This document shows, in pieces, positions 34,699-44,472 of a stretch of 64,000 bases of DNA (positions within the stretch are counted from its first letter, which is position 1; each line of letters begins with the position of its first letter). Under the pieces are notes generated by a model. The model ran no database searches. It had not been told where the DNA came from and saw only the letters and a program-made list of their open reading frames with translations. Source of the DNA: JAFGAV01 sp041479055. GTDB lineage: Bacteria > Acidobacteriota > Aminicenantia > Aminicenantales > JAFGAV01. The position numbers and the translations under genes are program-made. The stretch spans positions 868,001 through 932,000 of the forward strand of contig OY969762.1 in the NCBI GenBank assembly GCA_963702835.1, in the 5' to 3' direction.

Positions 34699-36801
34699 AT
34701 GCGTCGTCAGTCCGCTGCCGTTGTGGCGATTCTATTGATGCTGACCGGACTGGGACTGGGCGGAGGGCAAAAAACGTCATCCGCAATCCGTTCCTTTAGC
34801 CTGGAAGACATCATGAGTGCTCCCTTCCCCTCCGAGCTTGTTGCGTCTCCCTCGGGGCGTCGGGCAGCCTGGGTCCTGAAAGAACAAGGCCAGCGCAATA
34901 TCTGGCTGGCTGTTGCGCCTGATTTTGTGGCCCAGAAAGTCACCCCCTTCCTTGAGGATGACGGCCAGCAGCTCTCGAGTCTGGAATTCTCCTCGGACGA
35001 ATCCACAATTCTTTTCGTGCGGGGGGGAAGCGCCAACCGAGCCGGGGAGTATCCGAACCCAACCTCCAGCCCTCAAGGCGTTGAGCAGGCGGTCTGGGCC
35101 CTTGATCTGGCTACCGGCCAGAGCCGCCGCATCGGAGAGGGAAACGACCCTGTCCCCAACCCGTCCCGCCGGGAAGTTGTCTATCTTCTCCGGGGCCGGA
35201 TCTACCGCTGCTTTCTGGATAAAGAGTCGAAGCCCGAGGTCCTGTTCAAGGCGCGCGGGGCCTGCAGCTCGCCGGTTTTTTCGCCGGACGGCAGGCGGCT
35301 GGCTTTCGTCAGCGGCCGGGAAGACCACAGCTTTATCGGCGTGTTCGATCTGGCGGCCGAGAAGATCCTGTGGATTTCGCCTTCGGTGGACCGGGACGCG
35401 GTTCCGGCCTGGTCGCCGGACGGAAAGAGGATCGCTTTTTTACGCTTCAGCGGCCAGCCCGCTCCGCTCTTTTCTTTGAACGGTCAGGCCTTCTCCATTA
35501 TGGTGGCCGAAGTCGAAACGGGCGAAGCCCGTGAGATATGGAGATGTCCCGATGAATCGGGAGGGTTCGCCCAGTCTTATGCCGCCCGGCCGCTGCAGTG
35601 GGCGGCCGGAGATGTTCTCGTCTTTTATTCCGAGCATGAAGGCTGGATGCACCTCTACGGCTTGGCCTTAGATTCGGGCCGAGCGCGCTGTCTCACTCCG
35701 GGTGAGTTTGAGGTCGAGGACAGCAGCCTTTCTCCGGATGGCCGGACCCTGATCTTCAACTCCAATCAAGAGGATATCGACCGCCGTCATCTATGGAGTG
35801 TGCCGGTCAGCGGAAGCACAGCCAAGCTGCTGACCCCCGGAGGCGGGATCGAATGGTCACCGGCCTGGCTGGAGGGGGGTCAGGCCATTCTCTTTTTCGG
35901 CTCGGATGCCCTTAAACCGGGAAGGCCGGCCCTGGTCAAGCCCGACGGCCAGAGCCGCCGATGGCTGGACGGAGAGGTCCTGCCCCGGTCTTTTCCCCAG
36001 GGCGGGCTTGTCGAGCCGCAAAAAGTTGTCTATAAGGCTTCGGACGGCACGGACATCCATGCCCAACTTTTTCTGCCTGAAGGAGCTGGGGTGGGCGGGC
36101 GTCGCCCGGCGGTACTATTCATGCACGGCGGCCCCATTCGGCAGATGCTCCTGGGCTGGCATATGCGCGAGTATTATCACAACGCCTATGCTTTCAATCA
36201 GTACCTGTGCCGCCGAGGCTATGTCGTCCTGTCGGTGAATTTCCGTTCCGGAATCGGCTACGGCGCGCGCTTTCGCAACGCCCCCAACCAGGGCCCGCGC
36301 GGCGCTTCGGAATACCAGGATATAGTGGCCGGCGCGGTCTGGCTCCAGGGACGTCCGGAAGTCGACCCGCGCAGGATCGGCTTGTGGGGAGGCTCCTACG
36401 GCGGCTACTTGACCGCGCTCGGCCTGGCCCGCGATTCCTCGCTCTTTGCGGCGGGAGTGGATCTGCACGGCGTCCACGATTGGGCCGCCCGGGGCAGGCG
36501 GACGAGTGGCGGAGGCTGGGGGCCGGAGGGCGAGGAGGCGCTGCGGCTGGCTTATGATTCTTCGCCCGTGGCCGATATCTCCTTCTGGACCTCACCCGTG
36601 CTCTTCATCCACGGCGATGACGACCGGAATGTGGATTTCAATCAGACAACCGACCTTGTCCAGCGGTTGAAAAAACTGGGCCGGGCCCAGGTCGAAGTCC
36701 TAGTCTTCCCGGACGAAGTGCATGATTTCCTGTTGCACTACCGCTGGCTGGAAGCCTTCACCGCAGCCGCGGATTTCTTTGACCGGTTCCTCAAGAAATG
36801 A
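34699..36801 (+). CDS. S9-family prolyl oligopeptidase-type peptidase
   Basis: A 700-aa exported serine peptidase. A signal peptide (residues about 1-25) leads into a beta-propeller of WD40-like blades with repeated SPDGRR/SPDGKR motifs. The alpha/beta-hydrolase domain starts near residue 440, with the oxyanion region MHGGP and the nucleophile Ser566 in GLWGGSYGGYL. The acid is in IHGDDDRNV and the His in PDEVHDF, completing the triad. It is likely a periplasmic dipeptidyl- or acylaminoacyl-peptidase for peptide scavenging. A strong AAGGAGGTTCCT site precedes ATG. Confidence 0.92.
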   Translation: MRRQSAAVVAILLMLTGLGLGGGQKTSSAIRSFSLEDIMSAPFPSELVASPSGRRAAWVLKEQGQRNIWLAVAPDFVAQKVTPFLEDDGQQLSSLEFSSDESTILFVRGGSANRAGEYPNPTSSPQGVEQAVWALDLATGQSRRIGEGNDPVPNPSRREVVYLLRGRIYRCFLDKESKPEVLFKARGACSSPVFSPDGRRLAFVSGREDHSFIGVFDLAAEKILWISPSVDRDAVPAWSPDGKRIAFLRFSGQPAPLFSLNGQAFSIMVAEVETGEAREIWRCPDESGGFAQSYAARPLQWAAGDVLVFYSEHEGWMHLYGLALDSGRARCLTPGEFEVEDSSLSPDGRTLIFNSNQEDIDRRHLWSVPVSGSTAKLLTPGGGIEWSPAWLEGGQAILFFGSDALKPGRPALVKPDGQSRRWLDGEVLPRSFPQGGLVEPQKVVYKASDGTDIHAQLFLPEGAGVGGRRPAVLFMHGGPIRQMLLGWHMREYYHNAYAFNQYLCRRGYVVLSVNFRSGIGYGARFRNAPNQGPRGASEYQDIVAGAVWLQGRPEVDPRRIGLWGGSYGGYLTALGLARDSSLFAAGVDLHGVHDWAARGRRTSGGGWGPEGEEALRLAYDSSPVADISFWTSPVLFIHGDDDRNVDFNQTTDLVQRLKKLGRAQVEVLVFPDEVHDFLLHYRWLEAFTAAADFFDRFLKK

Positions 36802-36808
36802 GGCAAAT

Positions 36809-37166
36809 CTAAAATGCATCTTCAAGATGGGTTATGACGGAGCCTTGGCCTTCGGCCCAGACTATGGACAGGACATCGAATCGGCAAGAAGTCCGGTCCT
36901 CGGGAAGGTGTTTTTTCAGGAGATAGCCCAAGGCGATTTTGCGGACCTGATTCTGCTTGGACAGGTTCACCGATTCGTCCGGTAAGCCGAAGTCGGTGCG
37001 GCGCCGGGTCTTGACCTCCACAAAGACGAGTGTCTCTCTCTGGCGGGCGATGATGTCGATCTCGCCGCCGAACATGCGGAAGCCGCGGTCGAGGATGCGG
37101 TAGCCTTTGGCCGCCAGGTAGCGGACGGCTTCTTCCTCGCCCCGATGTCCCAGCTCGCGGCGGCCG

Positions 37167-37183
<17 letters not shown>
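36809..37183 (-). CDS. yraN: YraN/UPF0102 nuclease-like protein
   Basis: A 124-aa member of the UPF0102 family with the restriction-endonuclease-like fold. The conserved features are LGHRGEEEAVRYLAAKGYRI, then FGGEIDIIARQ and FVEVKTRR, which hold the Asp, Glu and Lys of a PD-(D/E)xK-type centre. The cellular role of the family is still unclear; nucleic acid processing is supposed. Its start overlaps the cysS 3' end by 17 bp, and it converges tightly on the S9 peptidase gene. Confidence 0.9.
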
Positions 37184-38576
<1,393 letters not shown>

Positions 38577-38676
38577 AGGCCCATATTATGGACGAACGGC
38601 CTGCGGAGTCAAACTCAGTCCCGTTCAAGACCGCCGCCCGTCCCCAGGGAAGCATCCCCCTTCCCCTTGGGGAAGC

Positions 38677-38705
38677 TTGCCTCCTCCGATTCCGTATGGC
38701 ATAAT
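38677..38705 (+). promoter_or_regulatory. Promoter of the saccharopine-pathway genes
   Basis: TTGCCT (38677-38682), a 17-bp spacer and CATAAT (38700-38705) end 23 bp before the LKR ATG. A perfect hairpin CTTCCCC-TT-GGGGAAG lies just upstream, in the divergent gap with cysS. Confidence 0.5.
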
Positions 38706-38728
38706 GCCCCTTTTTTGGGACAGCTTCC

Positions 38729-40045
38729 ATGAAAACCAGAATCGGAATCAGGCGTGAAGACCGGAACCCATGGGAGAGAAGGGCGCCGCTCATCCCTTCC
38801 CATGTCCGAGAGCTTCAGCAAAATTATCCCCTGGAGGTCTGGGTTCAGCCCTCGGCCACCCGGGTTTTCAGCGATGACGATTATCGCCGGGAAGGCGCTG
38901 TCATCGCTCAGGACCTCAGCCCCTGTCAGGTCATTATCGGCATCAAGGAGATTCCGTCCGCCCTCATCTTGCCTGAAAAAGCCTATCTCTTCTTTTCCCA
39001 CACCGCCAAAGGCCAGGCCCAAAACATGGGTATGCTGCGCCAGCTTGAAGTCAAGCGCTGCACCCTCATTGACTATGAAAAGATCACCGACGAGCAGGGC
39101 CGGCGGTTGGTGTTCTTCGGCCGGCAGGCCGGTCAGGCCGGCATGGCGGATACCCTCTGGGCCCTCGGACAAAAGCTGAAGAAGGAGGGAATTGACACAC
39201 CGCTGTCCCTTCTCCAGCAGACCTGGCGTTATCCATCGCTGGCCGAAGCCAAAGAAGAAATCAGAAAAGCAGGCAGGGAGATCTTGGACCGGGGACTCAA
39301 CCCGGCCCTGGTGCCGCTGGTGGTCGGGTTTGCCGGCTACGGACATACTTCCCTGGGCGCTCAGGAAATCTTCGACCTCCTGCCTTTCCGAGAGGTCGAG
39401 CCCGCCGGGCTGAAAGCGCTCTTCAAGGAGAATAATGCCACTGGCCGCTGTCTCTATAAAGTTGTCTTTCGGGAAGAGCACATGGTTGAGCCGGGCCGCA
39501 AAGGAAAAGCTTTTGACTTACAGGAATACTACAGCCGGCCCCATCTCTACCGCTCCCGTTTTGCCGATTACTTGCCCTATCTGTCGGTGCTTGTCAATTG
39601 CATTTACTGGGAACCCAAATATCCCCGTTTCGTGACGCTCCACGACTTGAAAGAGCTCTATCTGCAGAACAGTCGGCCAAGGCTCCGCGTCATCGGCGAT
39701 GTGTCTTGTGATGTCGGCGGTTCGGTGGAATGCACGGTCAAGTCCACCGATCCCGACACGCCCACGTATGTCTATGATATAAAAGAAAATAGAGCCAGGG
39801 ATAACCTGGAAGGCACGGGTCCGGTAGTGCTGGCAGTATACAACCTGCCGGCCGAGATCTCGCTCGAATCCTCAATTTTCTTCAGCCAGGTCCTCAAAGA
39901 GTTCATTCCCCACCTGTCTACTATCAGCCTCAACTCGAAATTCCAGGAGTTGCCCCTGCCCCCGGCCATCAAACGAGCGGTCATTCTGCACCGCGGCAAA
40001 TTGACCCCTGACTACTCCTACCTAAAAAATTTTCTGGGGAGATAA
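38729..40045 (+). CDS. Lysine-ketoglutarate reductase domain protein (saccharopine-forming)
   Basis: A 438-aa protein resembling the N-terminal LKR half of eukaryotic alpha-aminoadipic semialdehyde synthase. It condenses lysine and 2-oxoglutarate to saccharopine. RIGIRREDRNPWERRAPLIP, GIKEIP, YLFFSHTAKGQ and DYEKITDEQGRRLVFFGRQAG are the family's conserved boxes, shared with the alanine dehydrogenase/PNT N-terminal fold. VIGDVSCDVGGSVECT is the C-terminal nucleotide-binding segment. It is followed after 3 bp by the SDH gene. Length suits the LKR domain alone. Confidence 0.85.
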   Translation: MKTRIGIRREDRNPWERRAPLIPSHVRELQQNYPLEVWVQPSATRVFSDDDYRREGAVIAQDLSPCQVIIGIKEIPSALILPEKAYLFFSHTAKGQAQNMGMLRQLEVKRCTLIDYEKITDEQGRRLVFFGRQAGQAGMADTLWALGQKLKKEGIDTPLSLLQQTWRYPSLAEAKEEIRKAGREILDRGLNPALVPLVVGFAGYGHTSLGAQEIFDLLPFREVEPAGLKALFKENNATGRCLYKVVFREEHMVEPGRKGKAFDLQEYYSRPHLYRSRFADYLPYLSVLVNCIYWEPKYPRFVTLHDLKELYLQNSRPRLRVIGDVSCDVGGSVECTVKSTDPDTPTYVYDIKENRARDNLEGTGPVVLAVYNLPAEISLESSIFFSQVLKEFIPHLSTISLNSKFQELPLPPAIKRAVILHRGKLTPDYSYLKNFLGR

Positions 40046-40048
40046 AGA

Positions 40049-41383
40049 ATGTCGGTCAGGAAGAAAGTCCTCGTCCTAGGGGCAGGCCTGGTGGCCAGGC
40101 CCCTAGTGGATTATTTGTTGAAGCGGGCGGGCTGTGAGGTGGTGGCGGCGGACCTTGTCCTGGACAAGGCCCAAGGGATTGTGGCTGGACATCGGCAGGG
40201 CCGGGCCGTGAGCTTGGATATTGAAAATGAGGCGGAGCTCGCCTCTTTCGTGGCCGGCTCAGACCTTGTCGTGAGCTTCCTCCCCTTCGGCTATCACCCT
40301 CGCATAGCCCGCCACTGTCTGAACCGGGGAAAACACCTGGTCACATCTTCTTATGTCAGCGAGGCCATGCGGGCCTTGGACGCCGCGGCGCGGGCTAAAA
40401 AACTCATTTTCTTGAATGAGGTCGGCCTCGATCCGGGGATTGACCATATGGAGGCCATGCGGATCATCCAGGGGGTCTGGGACAGGGGAGGGGAAATCGC
40501 CGGTTTCGTCTCTTATTGCGGCGGGTTGCCCGCCCCCGAAGCCAAAACCAACCCTTTCGGCTACAAGTTCTCCTGGAGCCCGCTGGGCGTCCTGCTGGCC
40601 GCCAAAAATTCCGCGAAGTATCTCTGGGAAGGGCAGCAGGTTTATCTCCCCGCGGATAAGCTTTTTGACGAGCCCGCCTCTCTATCCGTCGAGGGCCTGG
40701 GGACTTTTGAGGGCTATCCTAACCGGGACTCGTTGTCCTACCTCCAGGTCTACGGCATTTCCGGAGCGAGGACCATGCTTCGCGGCACGCTCCGCTGGCC
40801 CGGATGGTGTCGGACTTTCAAGCGGATCAAGGAACTGAACCTGCTCGACGAGGCTGAGGAGAATCTTGGCGGATTGACCTGGAAAGGACTTCTGGCGAAA
40901 AAAATGGGCTTGAAGGAAAACGAAAAGGTGGGCTCCCTGCTCAAGGCGCGTTTCAAGGACCCCGAGGATAGACAAGTCCTGGAGCGGATGGAATGGCTGG
41001 GCCTGCTCAAGGAGAAGCCCTTACCCCCCGGCTGTCGGACAGCCCTCCAGGCCATGGTCGATCTCCTAGCCGACCGGCTCCGCTATGAGCCGGGAGAGCG
41101 GGACATGATCGTGCTCCGGCATGAGATCACGGCCGCTTATCCTGGGGGGAAAAAAGAGAGCGTCCTCTCCACCCTGATCGATTTCGGCCTGCCGGGCGGT
41201 GATTCGGCCATGGCCCGTACGGTGGGCCTGCCGGCCGCCATCTGCGCCCGCCTTATCCTGGAGAACAAAATCAAGGACAGGGGAGTGCTCATCCCCACTA
41301 TTCGCGGCGTCTATGCTCCGGTCCTCCGGGAGCTTCAGGCCTACGGCCTGCGTTTTCGTGAAACGCGGGAAGCGGTTCACTAA
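40049..41383 (+). CDS. Saccharopine dehydrogenase (glutamate-forming)
   Basis: A 444-aa protein with an N-terminal Rossmann motif VLVLGAGLVARPLVDYL and the SDH signatures LVVSFLPFGYHP, NEVGLDPGIDHM and FVSYCGGLPAPE. It oxidises saccharopine to glutamate and aminoadipate semialdehyde. LKR and SDH are separate adjacent genes here, where animals and plants have one fused AASS enzyme. Together they give lysine breakdown, or in reverse synthesis; the animal-like SDH sequence favours breakdown. It is co-transcribed with the LKR gene. Confidence 0.9.
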   Translation: MSVRKKVLVLGAGLVARPLVDYLLKRAGCEVVAADLVLDKAQGIVAGHRQGRAVSLDIENEAELASFVAGSDLVVSFLPFGYHPRIARHCLNRGKHLVTSSYVSEAMRALDAAARAKKLIFLNEVGLDPGIDHMEAMRIIQGVWDRGGEIAGFVSYCGGLPAPEAKTNPFGYKFSWSPLGVLLAAKNSAKYLWEGQQVYLPADKLFDEPASLSVEGLGTFEGYPNRDSLSYLQVYGISGARTMLRGTLRWPGWCRTFKRIKELNLLDEAEENLGGLTWKGLLAKKMGLKENEKVGSLLKARFKDPEDRQVLERMEWLGLLKEKPLPPGCRTALQAMVDLLADRLRYEPGERDMIVLRHEITAAYPGGKKESVLSTLIDFGLPGGDSAMARTVGLPAAICARLILENKIKDRGVLIPTIRGVYAPVLRELQAYGLRFRETREAVH

Positions 41384-41451
41384 ACTGCCCGTCTCAATAG
41401 GGAAGTGCTAGGTAAGCGACACCCCGCTGAAGCCCGCCGCGCTGGATTTCA

Positions 41452-41480
41452 TTGACATCAACGTATCACCAGCCTATTCT
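41452..41480 (+). promoter_or_regulatory. Promoter of the Memo-like gene
   Basis: TTGACA (41452-41457), a 17-bp spacer and TATTCT (41475-41480). An AAGGAGGG ribosome binding site (41501-41508) follows before ATG 41516. Confidence 0.65.
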
Positions 41481-41515
41481 TGTACAAGAAGGGAAAGGGC
41501 AAGGAGGGTTTGCCT

Positions 41516-42322
41516 ATGAGAAGGAAGCCTGCCGTGGCCGGTTCTTTTTATCCCGGGAGCGCCGCTGGCCTGCGGAAAATGATCGGGGAAATGATCGACG
41601 CCCGGGCGGTCAAGGTGAAAGCCAAAGCTGTCATCTCCCCGCACGCCGGATACATGTATTCCGGACCGGTGGCCGGCGCTGTCTATGCCTCGGTCGAGAT
41701 CCCCGACATATGTGTGGTTCTCTGCCCGACTCACCAGGGCATAAGGCCCATGTTTGCCCTGATGTCGGAGGGAAGCTGGGAGACCCCTTTGGGCGATATC
41801 CCCATTTCCTCCAACCTGGCCAAAGCTCTCCAGAAACATTCAGCTCTCTTAGAGGAGGACGCCTCGGCCCATAGCGGCGAACATTCGCTCGAAGTTCAGC
41901 TCCCTTTCCTTCAGTATCTGCGCCCCTCTGTCTCCCTCGTTCCTATCTGCGTCTCCCACCTGGCCGCCTATCGAGACCTTGAGGAACTGGGCCGGGCCGT
42001 AGCGGCCGGGATCAAGGAGACCCGTTCAGAGGCTCTGGTCGTAGCCAGTACGGACATGAGTCACTACATCAGCCAGGAGCGCGCCAAGAAAAAGGATTTT
42101 TTGGCCATCGGCCGGATCCTAGACCTCGACCCCCAGGGCTTGTTCGAGACCGTCCGGCGGGAGGATATCACCATGTGCGGTTTCCAGCCGACCGCGGCAG
42201 CCCTGGTGGCCGCCAAGGAGCTGGGGGCCTCTAAGGCCGAGTTGATTAAATATCAGACCTCGGGCGATGTCACAGGGGATCTGAGCGCCGTGGTCGGCTA
42301 CGCCGGAATAAGAATAATTTAG
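41516..42322 (+). CDS. Memo-family protein (AmmeMemoRadiSam system protein B)
   Basis: A 268-aa Memo homologue, a fold related to class III extradiol dioxygenases. Family boxes are MRRKPAVAGSFYPG, ISPHAGYMYSGPVAG, AHSGEHSLEVQLPFLQ and ASTDMSHY, which contain the His and Cys/Asp residues of the metal-site region. I start at ATG 41516 because of the AAGGAGGG site; an upstream in-frame start has none. The AMMECR1 and radical-SAM partners often encoded with it are absent from this window. Biochemical function is not established from sequence. Confidence 0.9.
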   Translation: MRRKPAVAGSFYPGSAAGLRKMIGEMIDARAVKVKAKAVISPHAGYMYSGPVAGAVYASVEIPDICVVLCPTHQGIRPMFALMSEGSWETPLGDIPISSNLAKALQKHSALLEEDASAHSGEHSLEVQLPFLQYLRPSVSLVPICVSHLAAYRDLEELGRAVAAGIKETRSEALVVASTDMSHYISQERAKKKDFLAIGRILDLDPQGLFETVRREDITMCGFQPTAAALVAAKELGASKAELIKYQTSGDVTGDLSAVVGYAGIRII

Positions 42323-42400
42323 TCAAACAATCCTCTTTAATAGGAAGCAATTCTTTTTCCGGAGTGCCTGAATGTCGTATTGGGGTGGCGCGGCGAAGGG

Positions 42401-42496
42401 GCCGGCCTTTCCGGAGACGCCCACGATCTCCCCCCTGATTGCCCAGGGGGGAAGGAGGGGTTAATAAATTATGAAAAAAAGAGAAGGCGTCTCCGG
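42401..42496. repeat. Structured dispersed repeat, copy 2
   Basis: The 402-bp gap 42323-42724 has no convincing gene. Its first element mirrors copy 1 at 6343-6432. The outer stem is CCGGAGACGCC (42411-42421) with GGCGTCTCCGG (42486-42496). A 9-bp G/C hairpin inside it (42429-42437 with 42444-42452, loop ATTGCC) is followed by a GGAGGGGTTAATAAATT tract. The one difference in the outer stem relative to copy 1 is compensated on the other arm. Confidence 0.72.
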
Positions 42497-42570
42497 CAAT
42501 ACCCGCCTGCGCGCAGCCTTGCGAGCACAGACGGGGATTATGAGAGCAGGAGCCAAACTCATCCAAATAT

Positions 42571-42631
42571 TAATCCCCCTTCCCCCTTGGACAATCAAGG
42601 GGGCAAAAAAGGTCGGCCGCGACAGGACCCC
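42571..42631. repeat. Structured dispersed repeat, copy 3 (inverted partial)
   Basis: On the minus strand this segment begins with the same 24 bases as 6319-6342 of copy 1 (42631-42608). It continues to an 8-bp hairpin, CCCCCTTG (42582-42589) with CAAGGGGG (42596-42603), and a GGGGGATTAATA tract. It lacks the outer CCGGAGAC stem. With copy 2 it makes a head-to-head pair in the gap before hrcA. Confidence 0.68.
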
Positions 42632-42680
42632 AAAAGATTTTTTCCCTGACCCCGGAAAAGAATTGCTTCCCCCGCCCAAA

Positions 42681-42710
42681 TTGACAGGTTTTCCGGAATA
42701 GTGCTATAAA
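42681..42710 (+). promoter_or_regulatory. Promoter of hrcA-grpE-dnaJ
   Basis: TTGACA (42681-42686), an 18-bp spacer and TATAAA (42705-42710). The ATG of hrcA is only 14 bp further, so the leader is very short. TAGTGCTAT at 42699-42707 resembles one arm of a CIRCE operator (7 of 9), but the partner arm is poor (4 of 9). Confidence 0.65.
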
Positions 42711-42724
42711 TTTTTTGGAAGGCC

Positions 42725-43768
42725 ATGAAAAACATAGCTTTGCGGGCTAAAGACCGGCTTGTCCTGAACATGGTGGTCGAATCCTTTTTACAGGAGGGGA
42801 GGCCGGTCAGCTCCGACCTGGTGACCCGGACACGGGCCCTGCCCGACTCGCCGGCCACCATCCGCAACGTCATGGCCAAGCTGGAGGATTTGGGCTATCT
42901 CTTCAAGCCTCACACCTCGGCCGGCCGGGTGCCCACCGACAAAGGCCTCCGCTTCTATGTCAACGCGCTTCTGGAGAACATTCCCCCGGCTCGAGAACGG
43001 GCCGCTGTTATTCGCGGAGAATCGCTGGCCGACAGCGGAGATCTGAACTCGCTCTTGCGTCATGTATCTCAGATGCTGGCTGAGGAATCGGACAACCTGG
43101 GCTTCGTCCTCTGCCCGCGCATTTCTCGAATCAATTTCAACCATCTCCGCTTCATCCGGGTGGCCGAAAACAAAGTCATGGTCATCCTCTTGACCACCTT
43201 CAACCTGGTTCTGAACGAAATCGTCCGCACCAGCTCCTACTTCACTCAACTCGAGCTGGATGAGGCGGCCCAATACATCAACACCGGTTTCCGGGGCAAG
43301 AACCTGGTCACCGTGCTGGACTACCTGGCTAAGGAAATGCCCCACTATAAGAGTCGCGGCGAGGCGGTGGTGGGGAAGCTGGTCGAACTCCTGAAAGCCT
43401 ATATCCACCAGGAAAAACAAACAGACCCCATCTTCCTCCAGGGAGCGGCCAAGCTCCTGGACAGGGCCGCGGAATTCCACACGGAAAAACTCAGGGCGCT
43501 ATTCCGCCACGTCGAGGAAAAGGCCCGGCTGGCCCGCCTGATCTCCGATTTCATCTCCCTCGACCGGGTCAAGGTTCTGATCGGGGCCGAGGAGAGCCTG
43601 CCGGATATGGCCGACTGCGCTCTCATCCTGTCCCATTATGGAACCGAGAGCCAGGTGCTGGGGTCGCTGGGGATCATCGGCCCGAAAAGGATTCCCTATC
43701 AGAGAATCATCCCTCTGGTGGACAGCATCGCCCTGAGGTTGAGCCAGACCATCAGTCGAAATCAGTAA
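42725..43768 (+). CDS. hrcA: Heat-inducible transcription repressor HrcA
   Basis: A 347-aa repressor that classically binds CIRCE operators and depends on GroEL. The N-terminal winged helix has VESFLQEGRPVSSDLV and SPATIRNVMAKLEDLGYL, followed by the signature SAGRVPTDKGLRFYV. The GAF-like and dimerisation regions continue to GIIGPKRIPYQRIIPLVD at the C-terminus. It starts the hrcA-grpE-dnaJ operon. No full CIRCE is visible in front of it, so its targets may be elsewhere, such as groESL outside the window. Confidence 0.95.
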   Translation: MKNIALRAKDRLVLNMVVESFLQEGRPVSSDLVTRTRALPDSPATIRNVMAKLEDLGYLFKPHTSAGRVPTDKGLRFYVNALLENIPPARERAAVIRGESLADSGDLNSLLRHVSQMLAEESDNLGFVLCPRISRINFNHLRFIRVAENKVMVILLTTFNLVLNEIVRTSSYFTQLELDEAAQYINTGFRGKNLVTVLDYLAKEMPHYKSRGEAVVGKLVELLKAYIHQEKQTDPIFLQGAAKLLDRAAEFHTEKLRALFRHVEEKARLARLISDFISLDRVKVLIGAEESLPDMADCALILSHYGTESQVLGSLGIIGPKRIPYQRIIPLVDSIALRLSQTISRNQ

Positions 43769-43787
43769 TCTTATTCCGAGGTCATTT

Positions 43788-44471
43788 ATGACTGAGAAAA
43801 AACACGATCAAGAACACGAGGCCGAGAAGGACGAGGGCCCGGAAAAGGCCGGCCCGCAGGGCGGCCCCCAACAGGAGGCCGGACCCGGCCCCGGACGGCA
43901 GCCCGAGCAGGATAAGGCCTCGAGCCAAGAGGCCGGGGCCCAGGAAACTGAACGGGAAACCGAAGAGGAACGGCCCCTTAAACACAAGCTGACCAAAAAA
44001 GAAGCGGAGATCAAGGCCCTCCGTCATGAACGTGATGAGCTCAAGGACAAGTACCTGCGCGCCCTGGCCGAAATGGAGAACCTGCGCAAACGCGCCGAAC
44101 GGGAGAAAAGCGAGTTCTATCAGTTCTCTCTGGCCGAGGTGCTCAAAGACCTTTTAGGCGTAATGGACAGTTTCGAGCGGGCTTTGCGCACCGAGGACCA
44201 GGCCGACGGCAAGATTTTTCAAGAGGGTGTGCGGATGATCCACCGGCAGCTCCTGGACACCTTAGCCCGGAGAGGGGTCACCCCGATCCTGGAAGTGGTG
44301 GGCAGCCGGTTCGACCCGAGCCTTCATCAGGCTCTGTCCACCGAGGAAGCCGACGATGCCGAAGAGCCGGTGGTTTCCGAAGAGCTGCAGCGCGGCTATC
44401 GACTCCATGACCGCCTGTTGAGGCCGGCCCTGGTCAAGGTCAAAGTTCCCCGCCGAGCTTCCCTCGATTGA
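43788..44471 (+). CDS. grpE: Nucleotide exchange factor GrpE
   Basis: Releases ADP from DnaK. The 227-aa protein starts with a long acidic, low-complexity tail rich in Glu, Gln, Gly and Pro (residues 1-65). The coiled coil follows (LTKKEAEIKALRHERDELKD) and the conserved RALAEMENLRKRAEREK, with the C-terminal beta domain ending VVSEELQRGYRLHDRLLRPA. It sits between hrcA and the second dnaJ, in a different operon from dnaK. Confidence 0.95.
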   Translation: MTEKKHDQEHEAEKDEGPEKAGPQGGPQQEAGPGPGRQPEQDKASSQEAGAQETERETEEERPLKHKLTKKEAEIKALRHERDELKDKYLRALAEMENLRKRAEREKSEFYQFSLAEVLKDLLGVMDSFERALRTEDQADGKIFQEGVRMIHRQLLDTLARRGVTPILEVVGSRFDPSLHQALSTEEADDAEEPVVSEELQRGYRLHDRLLRPALVKVKVPRRASLD

Positions 44472-44472
44472 A

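Noticed and set aside
42681..42707. CIRCE operator in front of hrcA
   Set aside because: TAGTGCTAT matches one CIRCE arm at 7 of 9 positions, but the other arm at the required 9-bp spacing (TTGACAGGT) matches only 4 of 9 and is simply the -35 box. Not strong enough to call.
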